DNA of 64,000 bases, taken from assembly GCF_001558155.1 (NCBI RefSeq), contig NZ_LOAS01000001.1:372001-436000 (forward strand), given 5' to 3'. Within the stretch, counting starts at the first letter, position 1; each line of letters begins with the position of its first letter. The translations under genes were made by a program, and so were the position numbers. The stretch is from Aliiruegeria sabulilitoris (GTDB taxonomy: Bacteria > Pseudomonadota > Alphaproteobacteria > Rhodobacterales > Rhodobacteraceae). Below the pieces are notes generated by a model, which did no database searches, had not been told where the DNA came from, and saw only the letters and a program-made list of their open reading frames with translations. Positions 1 to 8,810 of this stretch are shown in pieces.

Positions 1-89
1 CTTCGAGGAAGCCGCGCCGGGTCACTGATTGCCCGGAAACGTCACAAGCCAATATTTACCTCCTCACCCATGCCGTCAATCTCGCCGCG

Positions 90-117
90 TTGTCCGTCCC
101 CGCCGCTCTGCTATAAG
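90..117 (+). promoter_or_regulatory. Putative sigma-70 promoter of the pyrB operon
   Basis: A TTGTCC hexamer at 90-95 and a TATAAG hexamer at 112-117 are separated by 16 bp, about 30 bp before the pyrB start codon. A GGAGG ribosome binding site follows at 137-141, five bases before the ATG. The match to the housekeeping consensus is reasonable, but no transcription data support it. Confidence 0.4.
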
Positions 118-146
118 CTGTCCAGCGGATCAGGTCGGAGGCAGAA

Positions 147-1085
147 ATGACGTTTCGAAGCAGGCATCTCCTTGGAATCGAACCCTTACACCCGGTCGAG
201 ATCACCACGATCCTCGATCTGGCGGACGAGTATGTCGGGCTGAACCGCGCCTCGGTCAAACACGCGGACGCGCTGACCGGGCTGACGCAGATCAACATGT
301 TCTTCGAGAACTCCACCCGCACGCAGGCGAGTTTCGAGCTGGCTGGAATGCGGCTTGGGGCGGACGTGATGAACATGCAGATGCAAGCCAGTTCGATCAA
401 GAAGGGCGAGACGCTGATCGACACTGCGTTGACACTGAACGCGATGCATCCCGATCTGTTGGTGGTGCGCCACCCGCATTCCGGCGCGGTCGACCTGCTT
501 GCCCAGAAAGTGAATTGCGCCGTCCTGAATGCCGGTGACGGCCGCCACGAACACCCGACCCAAGCTCTGCTCGACGCCTTGACGATCCGCCGCTCCAAGG
601 GCCGGCTGCACCGGCTCAATATCGCGATTTGCGGCGATATCGCCCATTCGCGCGTGGCCCGCTCCAATATCCTCCTGCTGGGCAAGATGGAGAACCGCGT
701 GCGCCTCGTCGGCCCGCCGACGCTGATCCCATCGGGTGCGGCCGATTGGGGGGTCGAGGTCTATGACAACATGGCCAAGGGGCTGGAAGGCTGCGACGTG
801 GTGATGATGCTACGGCTCCAGAAGGAGCGCATGGATGGCGGATTCATCCCGTCCGAGCGGGAGTATTACCACCGCTACGGGCTCGATGCCGAGAAGCTCG
901 CCCATGCCAAGGAAGACGCCATCGTCATGCATCCGGGGCCCATGAATCGCGGCGTGGAGATCGACGGCACCATTGCCGACGACATCAACCGCTCGGTGAT
1001 CCAGGAGCAGGTCGAAATGGGCGTGGCCGTGCGCATGGCCGCGATGGACCTTCTGGCGCGCAACCTGCGGGCGGAGGCGGCGTGA
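147..1085 (+). CDS. pyrB: Aspartate carbamoyltransferase catalytic subunit
   Basis: This 312-residue protein condenses carbamoyl phosphate with L-aspartate to N-carbamoyl-L-aspartate, the committed step of pyrimidine synthesis in the cytosol. The carbamoyl-phosphate loop [12 protein letters not shown] lies at residues 52-63, the lysine loop SSIKKGET at 82-89, HPTQALLD at 136-143 and HPGPMNRG at 261-268, all diagnostic of the family. Length is normal. A GGAGG site sits five bases before the ATG. The gene overlaps the next by ATGA and begins a pyrB-orf-pyrC operon. No regulatory pyrI is seen, which fits alphaproteobacterial enzymes that pair with a dihydroorotase-like partner. Confidence 0.97.
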   Translation: MTFRSRHLLGIEPLHPVEITTILDLADEYVGLNRASVKHADALTGLTQINMFFENSTRTQASFELAGMRLGADVMNMQMQASSIKKGETLIDTALTLNAMHPDLLVVRHPHSGAVDLLAQKVNCAVLNAGDGRHEHPTQALLDALTIRRSKGRLHRLNIAICGDIAHSRVARSNILLLGKMENRVRLVGPPTLIPSGAADWGVEVYDNMAKGLEGCDVVMMLRLQKERMDGGFIPSEREYYHRYGLDAEKLAHAKEDAIVMHPGPMNRGVEIDGTIADDINRSVIQEQVEMGVAVRMAAMDLLARNLRAEAA

Positions 1086-1483
1086 ACAACCAGCCCGAAA
1101 CATGGCGCGCCAACCGCGCGACCTATATCCGCGACCACGTCGTGATCTCCGTGGTCGGTGCCATCGGGACTTGTCTGGTCCTTTGGTGGCTCGGAAATGC
1201 CGATTGGTGGGTTGGACTGATCGCGGCGCCTATGGCGATGGCTATACGCGGCTTCTACCTCGCCTCCGAGGAGCTGGCGTTGAGTTGGGTCCTGACCGAT
1301 GGTGAAATCCAGGGCTCGCAGGGCAAGCGGATCGCGCTGCGGGACATCTCGAAGGTGCGCAGCTTCGGCAGTTCCGTGCAGGTGATCACCCGCAGCGGCG
1401 ACAAACACCTGATCAAGTACCTCTCCGACCCGGCTGCCCTGCGCGCGCGGATCGAAAACCACATATCCAGGGCCGCGTCATGA
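1082..1483 (+). CDS. Small membrane protein with PH-like cytoplasmic domain
   Basis: The 133-residue product has two hydrophobic segments at about residues 20-38 and 42-58. A soluble beta-rich tail follows (about 65-130), resembling the bacterial PH-like domains found behind paired membrane helices. Its role is unknown. The start overlaps the pyrB stop by four bases and pyrC begins 37 bp downstream, so it is almost certainly co-transcribed with the pyrimidine genes. No catalytic motif is visible. Position between pyrB and pyrC could reflect shared transcription rather than shared function. Confidence 0.75.
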   Translation: MNNQPETWRANRATYIRDHVVISVVGAIGTCLVLWWLGNADWWVGLIAAPMAMAIRGFYLASEELALSWVLTDGEIQGSQGKRIALRDISKVRSFGSSVQVITRSGDKHLIKYLSDPAALRARIENHISRAAS

Positions 1484-1520
1484 CGGACCCAACTGCCCGA
1501 ACAACTCCACGAGGCGACAC

Positions 1521-2798
1521 ATGACCATCCTCTTCAAGAACGCCCGCCTGATCGACCCTGAACAGGGCACGGATGCGCCGGGTTGGCTGCTGGTCTCCGG
1601 CGGGACCATCACGCAAGCCGGAACCGGCCCGGTGCCGCATTCGGACGTGGTGGTCGATTGCAGCGGAAAGTGCCTCGCGCCGGGGATCGTCGATATCGGG
1701 GTGAAGGTCTGCGAACCGGGCGAGCGCCACAAGGAGAGCTTCCGCACCGCGGGCCTGGCGGCGGCGGCTGGCGGTGTGACGACCATGGTCACCCGCGCCG
1801 ACACCGTGCCGGCGATTGACACGCCGGAAGTGTTGGAATTCGTCACCCGCCGCGCCGGAGAGGACAGCCCGGTGCGCATCGCGCCGATGGCGGCCCTCAC
1901 CAAGGGGCGCGCGGGGCGCGAGATGGTCGAGATCGGCTTCCTGCTTGATGCCGGCGCGGTTGCCTTCTCCGATGGCGACACGGTGACCACGAACACCAAG
2001 GTTCTCAGCCGCGCCTTCACCTATGCCCGCTCGCTGGACGCGCTTGTGATTGCGCACCCGCAGGAGCCGGGCCTGTCCAACGGCGCCTCCGTCACCTCCG
2101 GCAAGTTCGCCGCGCTCAAGGGGCTTCCCGCCGTTTCACCCATGGCGGAGCGGATGGGGCTGGACCGGGACATCGCGCTGGTGGAGATGACGGGCGTGAA
2201 ATACCACGCAGACCAGATCACCACGCGGCGCGCCCTACCCGCGCTGGAACGCGCCAAGAAGAACGGCTTCGACGTGACGGCGGGCACCTCGATCCACCAC
2301 CTGACGCTGAACCTGCTGGACGTCGGCGATTTCCGTACCTTCTTCAAGATCAAGCCACCACTGCGCTCCGAAAACGACCGGCTGGCCGTGGTCGAGGCCG
2401 TGGCCTCCGGCCTGATCGACACGATCTCGTCTTTCCACACGCCGCAGGACGAGGAAAGCAAGCGCCTTCCCTTCGAGGAAGCGGCCTCGGGCGCGGTCGG
2501 TCTGGAAACCCTCCTGCCGGCTGCGATGCAGCTCTATCACGCTGAGATGCTGAGCCTGCCACAGCTCTTCCGGGCGATGGCTTTCAACCCGGCCAAACGT
2601 CTTGGCCTGCCCGGCGGGCGGCTGAGCGCGGGCGCGCCGGCTGATCTCGTGATCTTCGACCCGGATGCGCCTTTCGTTCTGAACCGCTTCGAGATGTTGT
2701 CGAAATCCAAGAACACGCCCTTCGACGGCCAGCGAATGCAAGGTCGCGTGTTGCAGACATGGGTCGACGGAGCGAAGGTTTTCGACGCGAAAGGTTAG
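1521..2798 (+). CDS. pyrC: Dihydroorotase-like protein lacking the HxH zinc motif (PyrC'-type)
   Basis: The 425-residue protein belongs to the class I dihydroorotase / amidohydrolase family by length and fold landmarks: an N-terminal strand leading to APGIVD, the AAAGGVTT segment at about residues 81-88, and a C-terminal NPAKRLGLPGGRLSAGAPADLVIFD stretch split across the end. Active dihydroorotases carry DxHxH after the PG.VD motif; here residues 58-63 read DIGVKV, so both metal-binding histidines are gone. The usual DHAPH motif is replaced by SSFHTPQ. It is therefore probably a non-catalytic partner of PyrB, as known for pyrBC' systems, with the active enzyme encoded elsewhere. It converges with the next gene, overlapping it by four bases. 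Confidence 0.85.
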   Translation: MTILFKNARLIDPEQGTDAPGWLLVSGGTITQAGTGPVPHSDVVVDCSGKCLAPGIVDIGVKVCEPGERHKESFRTAGLAAAAGGVTTMVTRADTVPAIDTPEVLEFVTRRAGEDSPVRIAPMAALTKGRAGREMVEIGFLLDAGAVAFSDGDTVTTNTKVLSRAFTYARSLDALVIAHPQEPGLSNGASVTSGKFAALKGLPAVSPMAERMGLDRDIALVEMTGVKYHADQITTRRALPALERAKKNGFDVTAGTSIHHLTLNLLDVGDFRTFFKIKPPLRSENDRLAVVEAVASGLIDTISSFHTPQDEESKRLPFEEAASGAVGLETLLPAAMQLYHAEMLSLPQLFRAMAFNPAKRLGLPGGRLSAGAPADLVIFDPDAPFVLNRFEMLSKSKNTPFDGQRMQGRVLQTWVDGAKVFDAKG

Positions 2799-3688
2799 GT
2801 CGTACCCAGCTGGATTGCGGCGAAATACTCCGGCGCCTGTTCCGGTGTCAGTTCCATCTCGATGATCCGCTCCGCCGTTTCCCGTGCGGGGGACTGGAAA
2901 TCGCTCCGCGTCACTTCGCGGAAACCGATCCGTTCGAGGATGCGGCTGGAGGCCGGGTTGTCCGTAAAAACGCCCGCGAACATCGAAGGCAGTGCGAAAC
3001 GCGGGATAACATTGGCAACGAAGGCGGGGACGATCTCTCCCGCGAGCCCCTTGCCCCACTGCGGCCGCGCCAAGAAATAGGCCAGCGCATTGGAGAAGGC
3101 CCCGAAGCCGACGGACCCGGCAAGATGCCCCTCGACATAGATCCCAAGGAAAAAACCCGGCCGGCCACGAAAGCGGCGCTGACGCATCCAGCGGGCGGCG
3201 GCTTTCTCCGAGAGCGGATGCGCGATATTGATCATCATCCGCGCCACTTCCAGATCGCCGGCAATCTCGCGAAACGCCGGCGCATCGTCCTCGGTAAAGG
3301 GCCGCAGGACCGCCCGCCCTGTCTCGATCCGGATATCGCGCCCGCGCGACCAGCCATCGCGCGACATAACCAGCGGGTCTGTTCCCGCTTGGTCTATCTC
3401 GATCTCTCGCGCTGTCGTGTTGAGAAAGACTACGTCGATCCATTTGGCGAATGTCTCTTCGGAAAGCGGCCCCCGCTCCGAGTCGACCCCTGCCCGGACC
3501 CTGTCCCCTTCCGCGCCCGCTTGCAGCGACGCGATGGGTTGGCCGTCCCGCAGGATCCGCTGCGAAAGGGCACGCGTGACGGCGGCCTCGGGGCCAAGTT
3601 GAACAACCGCGCGTCGCCAATCCGGAGAGCCAACGGGCAGGCTCTCGAAAGGGGCAACGGAAGCGAAGCTGAGCAACTCACCCGTCAT
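2795..3688 (-). CDS. GNAT-family N-acetyltransferase with extra N-terminal region
   Basis: The 297-residue protein has a GNAT acyltransferase domain from about residue 118 to 285. It opens with IRIETGRAVLRPF, has the acetyl-CoA loop region QWGKGLAGE, and contains the later TDNPASSRILERIGF segment typical of RimJ/RimL-like enzymes. Residues 1-115 form an additional region with no motif I recognise. It starts only four bases after the GSCFA gene stop and so is the last member of the minus-strand four-gene operon. The natural acceptor substrate is not known. Its position suggests it acylates a product of the upstream decarboxylase/ligase genes, but this is inference. Confidence 0.8.
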   Translation of the reverse strand: MTGELLSFASVAPFESLPVGSPDWRRAVVQLGPEAAVTRALSQRILRDGQPIASLQAGAEGDRVRAGVDSERGPLSEETFAKWIDVVFLNTTAREIEIDQAGTDPLVMSRDGWSRGRDIRIETGRAVLRPFTEDDAPAFREIAGDLEVARMMINIAHPLSEKAAARWMRQRRFRGRPGFFLGIYVEGHLAGSVGFGAFSNALAYFLARPQWGKGLAGEIVPAFVANVIPRFALPSMFAGVFTDNPASSRILERIGFREVTRSDFQSPARETAERIIEMELTPEQAPEYFAAIQLGTT

Positions 3689-3692
3689 GGCA

Positions 3693-5333
3693 TCACACCG
3701 CCCTGCCCAGTCTCTGTTCCCGGGCGACGAGGTTGTTGAGGGTGTTCTCGGCCGAGGCCATGTATTTGAATTCCCCGGCGCATAGCTCTCTCAGAAAAGC
3801 GATTGCCTGCGGCGCATCCGTCTTGGTCAGCGCGCGGGCATAGAGCCAGACGAAACGATCATCCGCCAGCTTGCCCGTCTCCAGCATCTCCCCAAGCTCG
3901 TTCACCACGCGCTGCGGATCGCTCCCGAGCAGCTCCTTGTAGGTGTCGTGGATGCGGATCAATTCGTCACGCGGAAGCTGCGGCGCGGAGGGCTCCGGCG
4001 CGGCGGCGATGGCGGGCGCGGCAGTGGCAGCACGTTCCTTCAGCACCGCGAGCCGCTCGGGATCGTTTCCGCGTTCCTCGGCAATCGCAACGATCTCGGC
4101 TGCCAGTTCAGGGCGCTTGCACCGCAATGCCGCGCTGACCGCCGTCGACCAGAGCGAATAAGTGCCGAATTTCTCCGACCGCGCCGCGCGCATATAATAG
4201 GGCAGCGCCGCTTCGTGCCGGTCATGGGCCGCGAATGTCTGGGCGCGCACCACGTCGAGCCCGGCGCTGTCGCCATAGGTCTCGTCATGCTTCTCCACCG
4301 CCGCGAGCGCCTTGTCCGGATCGCCCGCCGAGTTGTGATCGGCCACGAGCCCACGCGCGGCAATGATGCTCTGCACCTCGCTCGGCCCCTGCATCGCCTC
4401 CAGCATATTGGCAACGGCCCGATCCATCACCGGTTGCTGGACGTGATTGAAGGTGTTCTCGTGATAGGAGTACCGCCGGTCGCTCAGCAGGCAGTATTCA
4501 TAGGCCGGAAAATACCAGCAATCCTCGTGTTCGCGGACGAATTGCTCTGCCGCTGCGCGCTGGATTGCTTGGCTCGCCATGTTGGAAACAAGCGCATCCT
4601 CGGCACCATAGGTCGCCGGCTGCGCCACCGCAGAGACGGCAAACACAAGCACCGGCTTCTTGCCCGGCCGCGCCATGACGTGATCATAGACACGCTGAAG
4701 GGAGGCATAGGCATCTTCGAAATCGAAGCAGTGGAATTCGAACCGGCCCGGCATCTGTTCGCTGACCCGTTTCGGAACCATGCCATTCAGGTAGATCTGC
4801 TGTTCGCAATCATACCAGCATTCGATACTGCCCAGCGTGATGATCACAACATCTGCCTCGTTGGCCCCCGAATAGGCACCGCAATAGGCCCGGCGCAGGA
4901 ACTCCGCCTGCTCCTGCTTGTGCGCAAAGGACCAGCCGATTTGCAGGTCGCTATATTCGCCCTCGAACTCCACCAGGCTCGGCACGCCGAAATCCGCCTC
5001 CGGCTGTACCGCCCAGCGCATCTCGTTCAACAGCGTGTCGGTGTTGAACTTGTTGAACCACTTGGCGATCTGGCCGGGCGGCGAGGGCATGGGGGTATCT
5101 TCGGAACTCGACAACACCGGAAGACCGCCAAAAGCCAACGCGCGCTCAATGTTGCGCGCAAAACAGGAGCCGCCGACGAAGAAACTGGCCTCCGGCGCGA
5201 TCTCCGCTCCCGCCCGCATGCGCGGCTGGGCAAACGGCAGAATGCGGGCGCGGCCCTTCTTGGGCGAGGCGTATTGGCGAAGCTTGTTGCGCGAGGTGAT
5301 ACGGTGGACCGTCTCGACATCGAGTTTCTGCAT
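3693..5333 (-). CDS. GSCFA-domain protein with C-terminal helical repeats
   Basis: The 546-residue protein carries the name-giving GSCFARN motif at residues 55-61, with Ser56 in the position of an SGNH-hydrolase nucleophile. The GSCFA domain spans roughly residues 35-325 and belongs to the SGNH/GDSL-like esterase-acyltransferase fold. From about 330 to 540 the sequence is alanine- and leucine-rich and helical, resembling TPR-like repeats. No signal peptide is apparent, so a cytoplasmic location is likely. It lies between the acyl-AMP ligase (30 bp upstream) and the GNAT gene (4 bp downstream). Biochemical function of GSCFA proteins is poorly known; an esterase or acyl-transfer role is inferred from the fold. 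Confidence 0.85.
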   Translation of the reverse strand: MQKLDVETVHRITSRNKLRQYASPKKGRARILPFAQPRMRAGAEIAPEASFFVGGSCFARNIERALAFGGLPVLSSSEDTPMPSPPGQIAKWFNKFNTDTLLNEMRWAVQPEADFGVPSLVEFEGEYSDLQIGWSFAHKQEQAEFLRRAYCGAYSGANEADVVIITLGSIECWYDCEQQIYLNGMVPKRVSEQMPGRFEFHCFDFEDAYASLQRVYDHVMARPGKKPVLVFAVSAVAQPATYGAEDALVSNMASQAIQRAAAEQFVREHEDCWYFPAYEYCLLSDRRYSYHENTFNHVQQPVMDRAVANMLEAMQGPSEVQSIIAARGLVADHNSAGDPDKALAAVEKHDETYGDSAGLDVVRAQTFAAHDRHEAALPYYMRAARSEKFGTYSLWSTAVSAALRCKRPELAAEIVAIAEERGNDPERLAVLKERAATAAPAIAAAPEPSAPQLPRDELIRIHDTYKELLGSDPQRVVNELGEMLETGKLADDRFVWLYARALTKTDAPQAIAFLRELCAGEFKYMASAENTLNNLVAREQRLGRAV

Positions 5334-5363
5334 GCGTCTCTCCTGCTTGCCCCGCCGGATCCT

Positions 5364-6818
5364 CTAGCCGGTCTTCCTGCCCAGGGCGCGGTAATCGATT
5401 TTCCCGGCGGCGGTGGTCGGCAATGCCTCGGTGATCACGAATTCCCGCGGCTGCAGGTATTTCGTCATCTCCCGCTTGGCAAATCGCTTCACGTCGCGCG
5501 GCTCCGTGCCGGGTTTTACCACGCAATGGGCAATGATCTTGTTACCAAGAAGGCGATGAGGTTCCGAAATCACGGCAACATTTGTCAACAGGCCGGAGCC
5601 GCGCAGCGCCTTTTCCACCTCGTCGAGATTGATGCCGACATCGAGCGACTTGATCTGTCGGTCCATTCGGCCCGTCAGGTGTATGCGCCCTGCCCCGTCG
5701 ATCACGCCCAGATCGCCGGTCGCCACGCCCATCGCGTCCTCGGGCAGCGCATGGCCGTTCTCCCCTGCCCGCCGGCGTGCGGACGTGCTGCGCTCGGCGT
5801 CTGCGAAATAGCCATGGAACATGCCCGGCCCGAAATGCACAAGCTCGCCCTCCTCTTCCGGGGCGAGCAGGCGGCCATCGGGGGCGCAGGCGGCGACCGT
5901 GACCGACGGAATGGCCCGGCCAATGCTCTCGGGAGCTTCGGCTTGCAGGGCTGGCGTCAGGCAGGCGGTCCGGAATGTCTCGGTCAGCCCGTAATTGAGC
6001 CAGGCCGTCGCCTTGGGGAAGGTTTCGCCCACCGCTTCCAGAAGCTCCGGAGAGAACCGGGAGCCGGTAGAGGTCAGCCGGCGAATGGAGCCGATATCCG
6101 TGCGCGCGATGTCGGAGACGCCAAACAGCAGGTTGGCAAAGAAAGAGGGCACCCCGGCTACCAGCGTCGGCCGGGCACTGCCGATGGCCTCACAGACGGC
6201 GGCGGCGCTCTGGGTTTCCGGCAGAACCAACGTCTTTCCAAGGGTCAGGCAACTCAGCAACTGCCCCCAGCCATAGTCATGCGACCAAGGCACCGGACAG
6301 AGAATACGTTCTTCTTCGGCATAGCCTTGGTAAGCTGCCACTCGGCGCGCGCCGTCGAGCAGGGTCGTGGCTTTCTGCTCGACACCTTTCGGCACGCCGG
6401 TCGAGCCGGAGGTGAAGACGACGGAACCGATTTCCGACGCCTTGGCGGCGCCGTTCAATATGGTTTCACCCGGCGCCGGGGCCGATTCCAAAACATCCTC
6501 CGTCAGGATCAAACCCGGATCGAGCCGCGCGATCACCTCGGCGCGCCGTTCGGCCAGCACATTGGGCGACAGAAAGGCCGGAATGGCGCCAAGCGACCAG
6601 ATCGCGGGGACGGCGGCCGCAACCGCGACCGAATTCGGCGCGGAGATCAGCACATGGCGACCGGGCTCCACCCCTTCGGCGGAGAACATGCGCGCCATGG
6701 CGGCGGCACGTCGGGAAAGCGTATCGAAACTCTCGGAATGACCCGCGACATGGATCGCCTCCCGTTCGGGATAGCACGCGGCGATCTGCTCAAAGACGGC
6801 AAGTGGCGTGGCCTGCAT
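5364..6818 (-). CDS. AMP-dependent acyl/aminoacyl synthetase (ligase)
   Basis: The protein is a 484-residue member of the ANL superfamily, which activates carboxylic acids as acyl-adenylates and transfers them to CoA or a carrier-protein thiol. The P-loop motif VFTSGSTGVPKG is at residues 135-146, NYGLTET follows in the middle, TGDLG precedes the hinge, and the catalytic lysine is Lys473 in AAGKIDYRAL. I chose the start at 6818 because GGGAG lies eight bases upstream and the decarboxylase stop is four bases away; an upstream ATG at 6848 would overlap the decarboxylase. The stand-alone carrier protein nearby suggests loading of that carrier. The substrate cannot be read from sequence. Confidence 0.88.
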   Translation of the reverse strand: MQATPLAVFEQIAACYPEREAIHVAGHSESFDTLSRRAAAMARMFSAEGVEPGRHVLISAPNSVAVAAAVPAIWSLGAIPAFLSPNVLAERRAEVIARLDPGLILTEDVLESAPAPGETILNGAAKASEIGSVVFTSGSTGVPKGVEQKATTLLDGARRVAAYQGYAEEERILCPVPWSHDYGWGQLLSCLTLGKTLVLPETQSAAAVCEAIGSARPTLVAGVPSFFANLLFGVSDIARTDIGSIRRLTSTGSRFSPELLEAVGETFPKATAWLNYGLTETFRTACLTPALQAEAPESIGRAIPSVTVAACAPDGRLLAPEEEGELVHFGPGMFHGYFADAERSTSARRRAGENGHALPEDAMGVATGDLGVIDGAGRIHLTGRMDRQIKSLDVGINLDEVEKALRGSGLLTNVAVISEPHRLLGNKIIAHCVVKPGTEPRDVKRFAKREMTKYLQPREFVITEALPTTAAGKIDYRALGRKTG

Positions 6819-6822
6819 CGGC

Positions 6823-8088
6823 TCACTCCCTTCCCGGCAATATGGCATCGGCGGTGGCGCGGCGAGTCGTGGTGATGTCCTGCAATGTCTCGCCGGTCCA
6901 CAAATATTCCCACGCCGCCGGATGGCTGATGAATCCGTCCGGACTGGCCGTCAGCCCGTAGGCGCCGGACATCAGCACCGCGATGCGGTCGCCCTTGTGT
7001 AGCGGCGGCAGGGTAATGCGGCGGGCCAATGTGTCGATGGAGGTGCAGAGCGGGCCGGCCAGCAGGTATTCCTCCGCCTCGCCCTCCGACGGGCCGAGCC
7101 GGTGGATGGGCCAGTTCTTCTGAAAGACGGACCCCATCATGCCGCAAGCCGCCAGATGGGTGTTGAAACCCGCATCGCAGACGGCGACCTGAAGTCCGCG
7201 GCTTTCCTTGCGGCTCAGGCAAGACGTGATCAAAGCACCGCAGGGTCCGACAACCCAACGGCCAATCTCGAGCACCTTCTGCGCATCGGCCAGCAAAGGA
7301 TTGGAAGCGATTTCCGCCAGTGCTGGCGCGAGCCCGGCGCGGACCGCCACGACATCCAGCGCTTCCTGCCCGTCGTGATAGGGAAGGCCAAAACCGGCAC
7401 CGAAGATCAGCTTGCGAACCGGCGCACCGCTGACCGACGCGGCCTCGGCGAAGAGCCGCGCCATGTTGGTGATGTTCTCGATGATCGCTTCGGCCTGAAC
7501 GCAGTTGGAGCCCGCATAGATGTGAAAGCCGGCCAGATCGAGGCTGGGCAGGGACTGGATACGGGCAATCACCTGCGCCGCCTGCCCCTCGTCCACACCG
7601 AACTGGCTGGGCTTTTTCGACATGGAGGCGCCGAAGCCCTTGGGGATGGAATCGGGGTTAATGCGCAGCAGGATCCGCTGCCGCATGCCCTTTCCCGCTG
7701 CAATGGCCGCGACGCTCTCGATTTCGTCCAGCGCCTCCACAACAAGCTCGCCACCGGATCCCACGAACCGCTCCAGCTCGCTGTCGCGCTTGCCCGGCCC
7801 CGAATAGCTGATCTGTTCCGGGGACAGCCCCGCCTCGATGGCGCGCACGACCTCGAAGAAAGAGGAGGCGTCCAGATGGCCAGTGACAGCCGCAATACGG
7901 CGCAGGATCTCGGGGTTCGGGTTGGACTTCACGGCATAGCTGATGGTGAATTCATCGCCGAAAAGACCGGTCAACTCCGCCAAGCGCCTCTCCAGCGCGG
8001 GCGCATCATAGATGTAGCAAGGTGTTGGCAGGTTGGGAGTTTCCTCGACAATCGTCTCGAGGTGGGACAGGAGGCTGCGCGTCTGCAA
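6823..8088 (-). CDS. PLP-dependent group IV amino-acid decarboxylase
   Basis: The protein has the alanine-racemase-like fold of diaminopimelate/ornithine-type decarboxylases. With the start used here the PLP lysine is Lys54 in SYAVKSNPNPEILR. Glycine-rich phosphate-binding segments follow, as does the C-terminal CDAGFNTHL region. The open frame continues to 8199, which would collide head-on with the carrier-protein start. A TTG at 8086-8088 gives 421 residues and leaves a 110-bp promoter region, so I prefer it, though the exact start is uncertain. It probably leads a four-gene operon with the ligase, GSCFA and GNAT genes. Housekeeping lysA would not be expected in this setting, and the substrate is unknown. 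Confidence 0.8.
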   Translation of the reverse strand: MQTRSLLSHLETIVEETPNLPTPCYIYDAPALERRLAELTGLFGDEFTISYAVKSNPNPEILRRIAAVTGHLDASSFFEVVRAIEAGLSPEQISYSGPGKRDSELERFVGSGGELVVEALDEIESVAAIAAGKGMRQRILLRINPDSIPKGFGASMSKKPSQFGVDEGQAAQVIARIQSLPSLDLAGFHIYAGSNCVQAEAIIENITNMARLFAEAASVSGAPVRKLIFGAGFGLPYHDGQEALDVVAVRAGLAPALAEIASNPLLADAQKVLEIGRWVVGPCGALITSCLSRKESRGLQVAVCDAGFNTHLAACGMMGSVFQKNWPIHRLGPSEGEAEEYLLAGPLCTSIDTLARRITLPPLHKGDRIAVLMSGAYGLTASPDGFISHPAAWEYLWTGETLQDITTTRRATADAILPGRE

Positions 8089-8198
8089 GTTGTGTCCATT
8101 GACCGCTGGAAAAAAGCACTGCAAACAGCCTACAGACCGATGGCAGGCCGTGCAATCTTCGCCTTCCTGCCCGTTGCGTATCGTCGGAAAGGAAGACA

Positions 8199-8444
8199 AT
8201 GGCCGATACAGCTCAACTGGCTGAGAAGATCCTCGAATTTCTGCGGGACGAGATCGACGATGAAGATGTCGCGCTCGATGCCCAGACCGCCCTGTTTTCC
8301 GATGGGTTGATCGACAGCTTCGCCATGGCCGGCCTGATCGAGTTCCTCGAAGAGGAGACGGGCAAGACGATTGCGCAATCCGAAGTCGTTCTGGAAAACT
8401 TCGACAGCGTCGAAAAGATCGTCGCCTTTCTCAGCCAGGACTGA
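8199..8444 (+). CDS. Stand-alone acyl/peptidyl carrier protein
   Basis: The 81-residue acidic protein has the carrier-protein four-helix pattern. Its phosphopantetheine attachment site is Ser40 in GLIDSFAM, a DSF variant of the usual DSL. It is short and single-domain, unlike NRPS modules. It is divergent from the decarboxylase-ligase operon with about 110 bp between starts, which suggests shared regulation and a role as the thioester carrier for the ligase product. The housekeeping fatty-acid acpP normally sits beside fabG/fabF, so this is more likely a specialised carrier. Confidence 0.9.
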   Translation: MADTAQLAEKILEFLRDEIDDEDVALDAQTALFSDGLIDSFAMAGLIEFLEEETGKTIAQSEVVLENFDSVEKIVAFLSQD

Positions 8445-8810
8445 TTGCTGTACGGATTTCGGCAAGACAATATCCGGGTGAGGAAACACGGCCCGAAACC
8501 AATTGTTTGGCCCGCCTTTCAAACGAACCGCCCAGAGGGCATCACTTTCATTCGCCGGATCTGCATTCGACCATGCTTGCAACTGCCCGATTGGGGCCGT
8601 CGGAACGCGAGTTTTCGGACCTGAAAATGAAAATGGAGGGCCCCACCCCGGAACCCTCCATTACCCCACGTGCCTCAGTTGCACCACACGCTCGGAATGT
8701 ATGTCCGGGGTCATCCTTGACCCGCAAGACATAGCTACCCGACGGGATGATTCCTTGCAAACATCTAGTATCGCGCATTTTTCTCAAATTTCGCGACAAT
8801 GCATCTTGCT
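8445..8810. other. 366-bp intergenic region with two inverted repeats
   Basis: No convincing gene is seen between the carrier protein and the DUF2853 gene, which converge here. The stretch holds a hairpin around 8632-8662 whose 9-bp arms (AATGGAGGG and its complement) are followed on the minus strand by a T-rich run; this could be a minus-strand terminator. A second, 6-bp inverted repeat (GGGTCA-TCCT-TGACCC) lies about 8708-8723. Part could be an untranslated tail or a small RNA, but nothing beyond the repeats supports that. Confidence 0.35.

Noticed and set aside
1-28. Possible C-terminal end of an upstream plus-strand gene (FEEAAPGH then stop)
   Set aside because: Eight residues without context cannot be told from chance, and no start or family is visible.
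3948-6875. Long 975-residue frame antisense to the GSCFA and ligase genes
   Set aside because: It is an antisense shadow of high-GC coding DNA; the minus-strand proteins have clear family motifs.
8086-8199. Longer decarboxylase start reaching 8199
   Set aside because: It would meet the carrier-protein start head-on and leave no promoter; the Cys-rich extension is not typical of the family.
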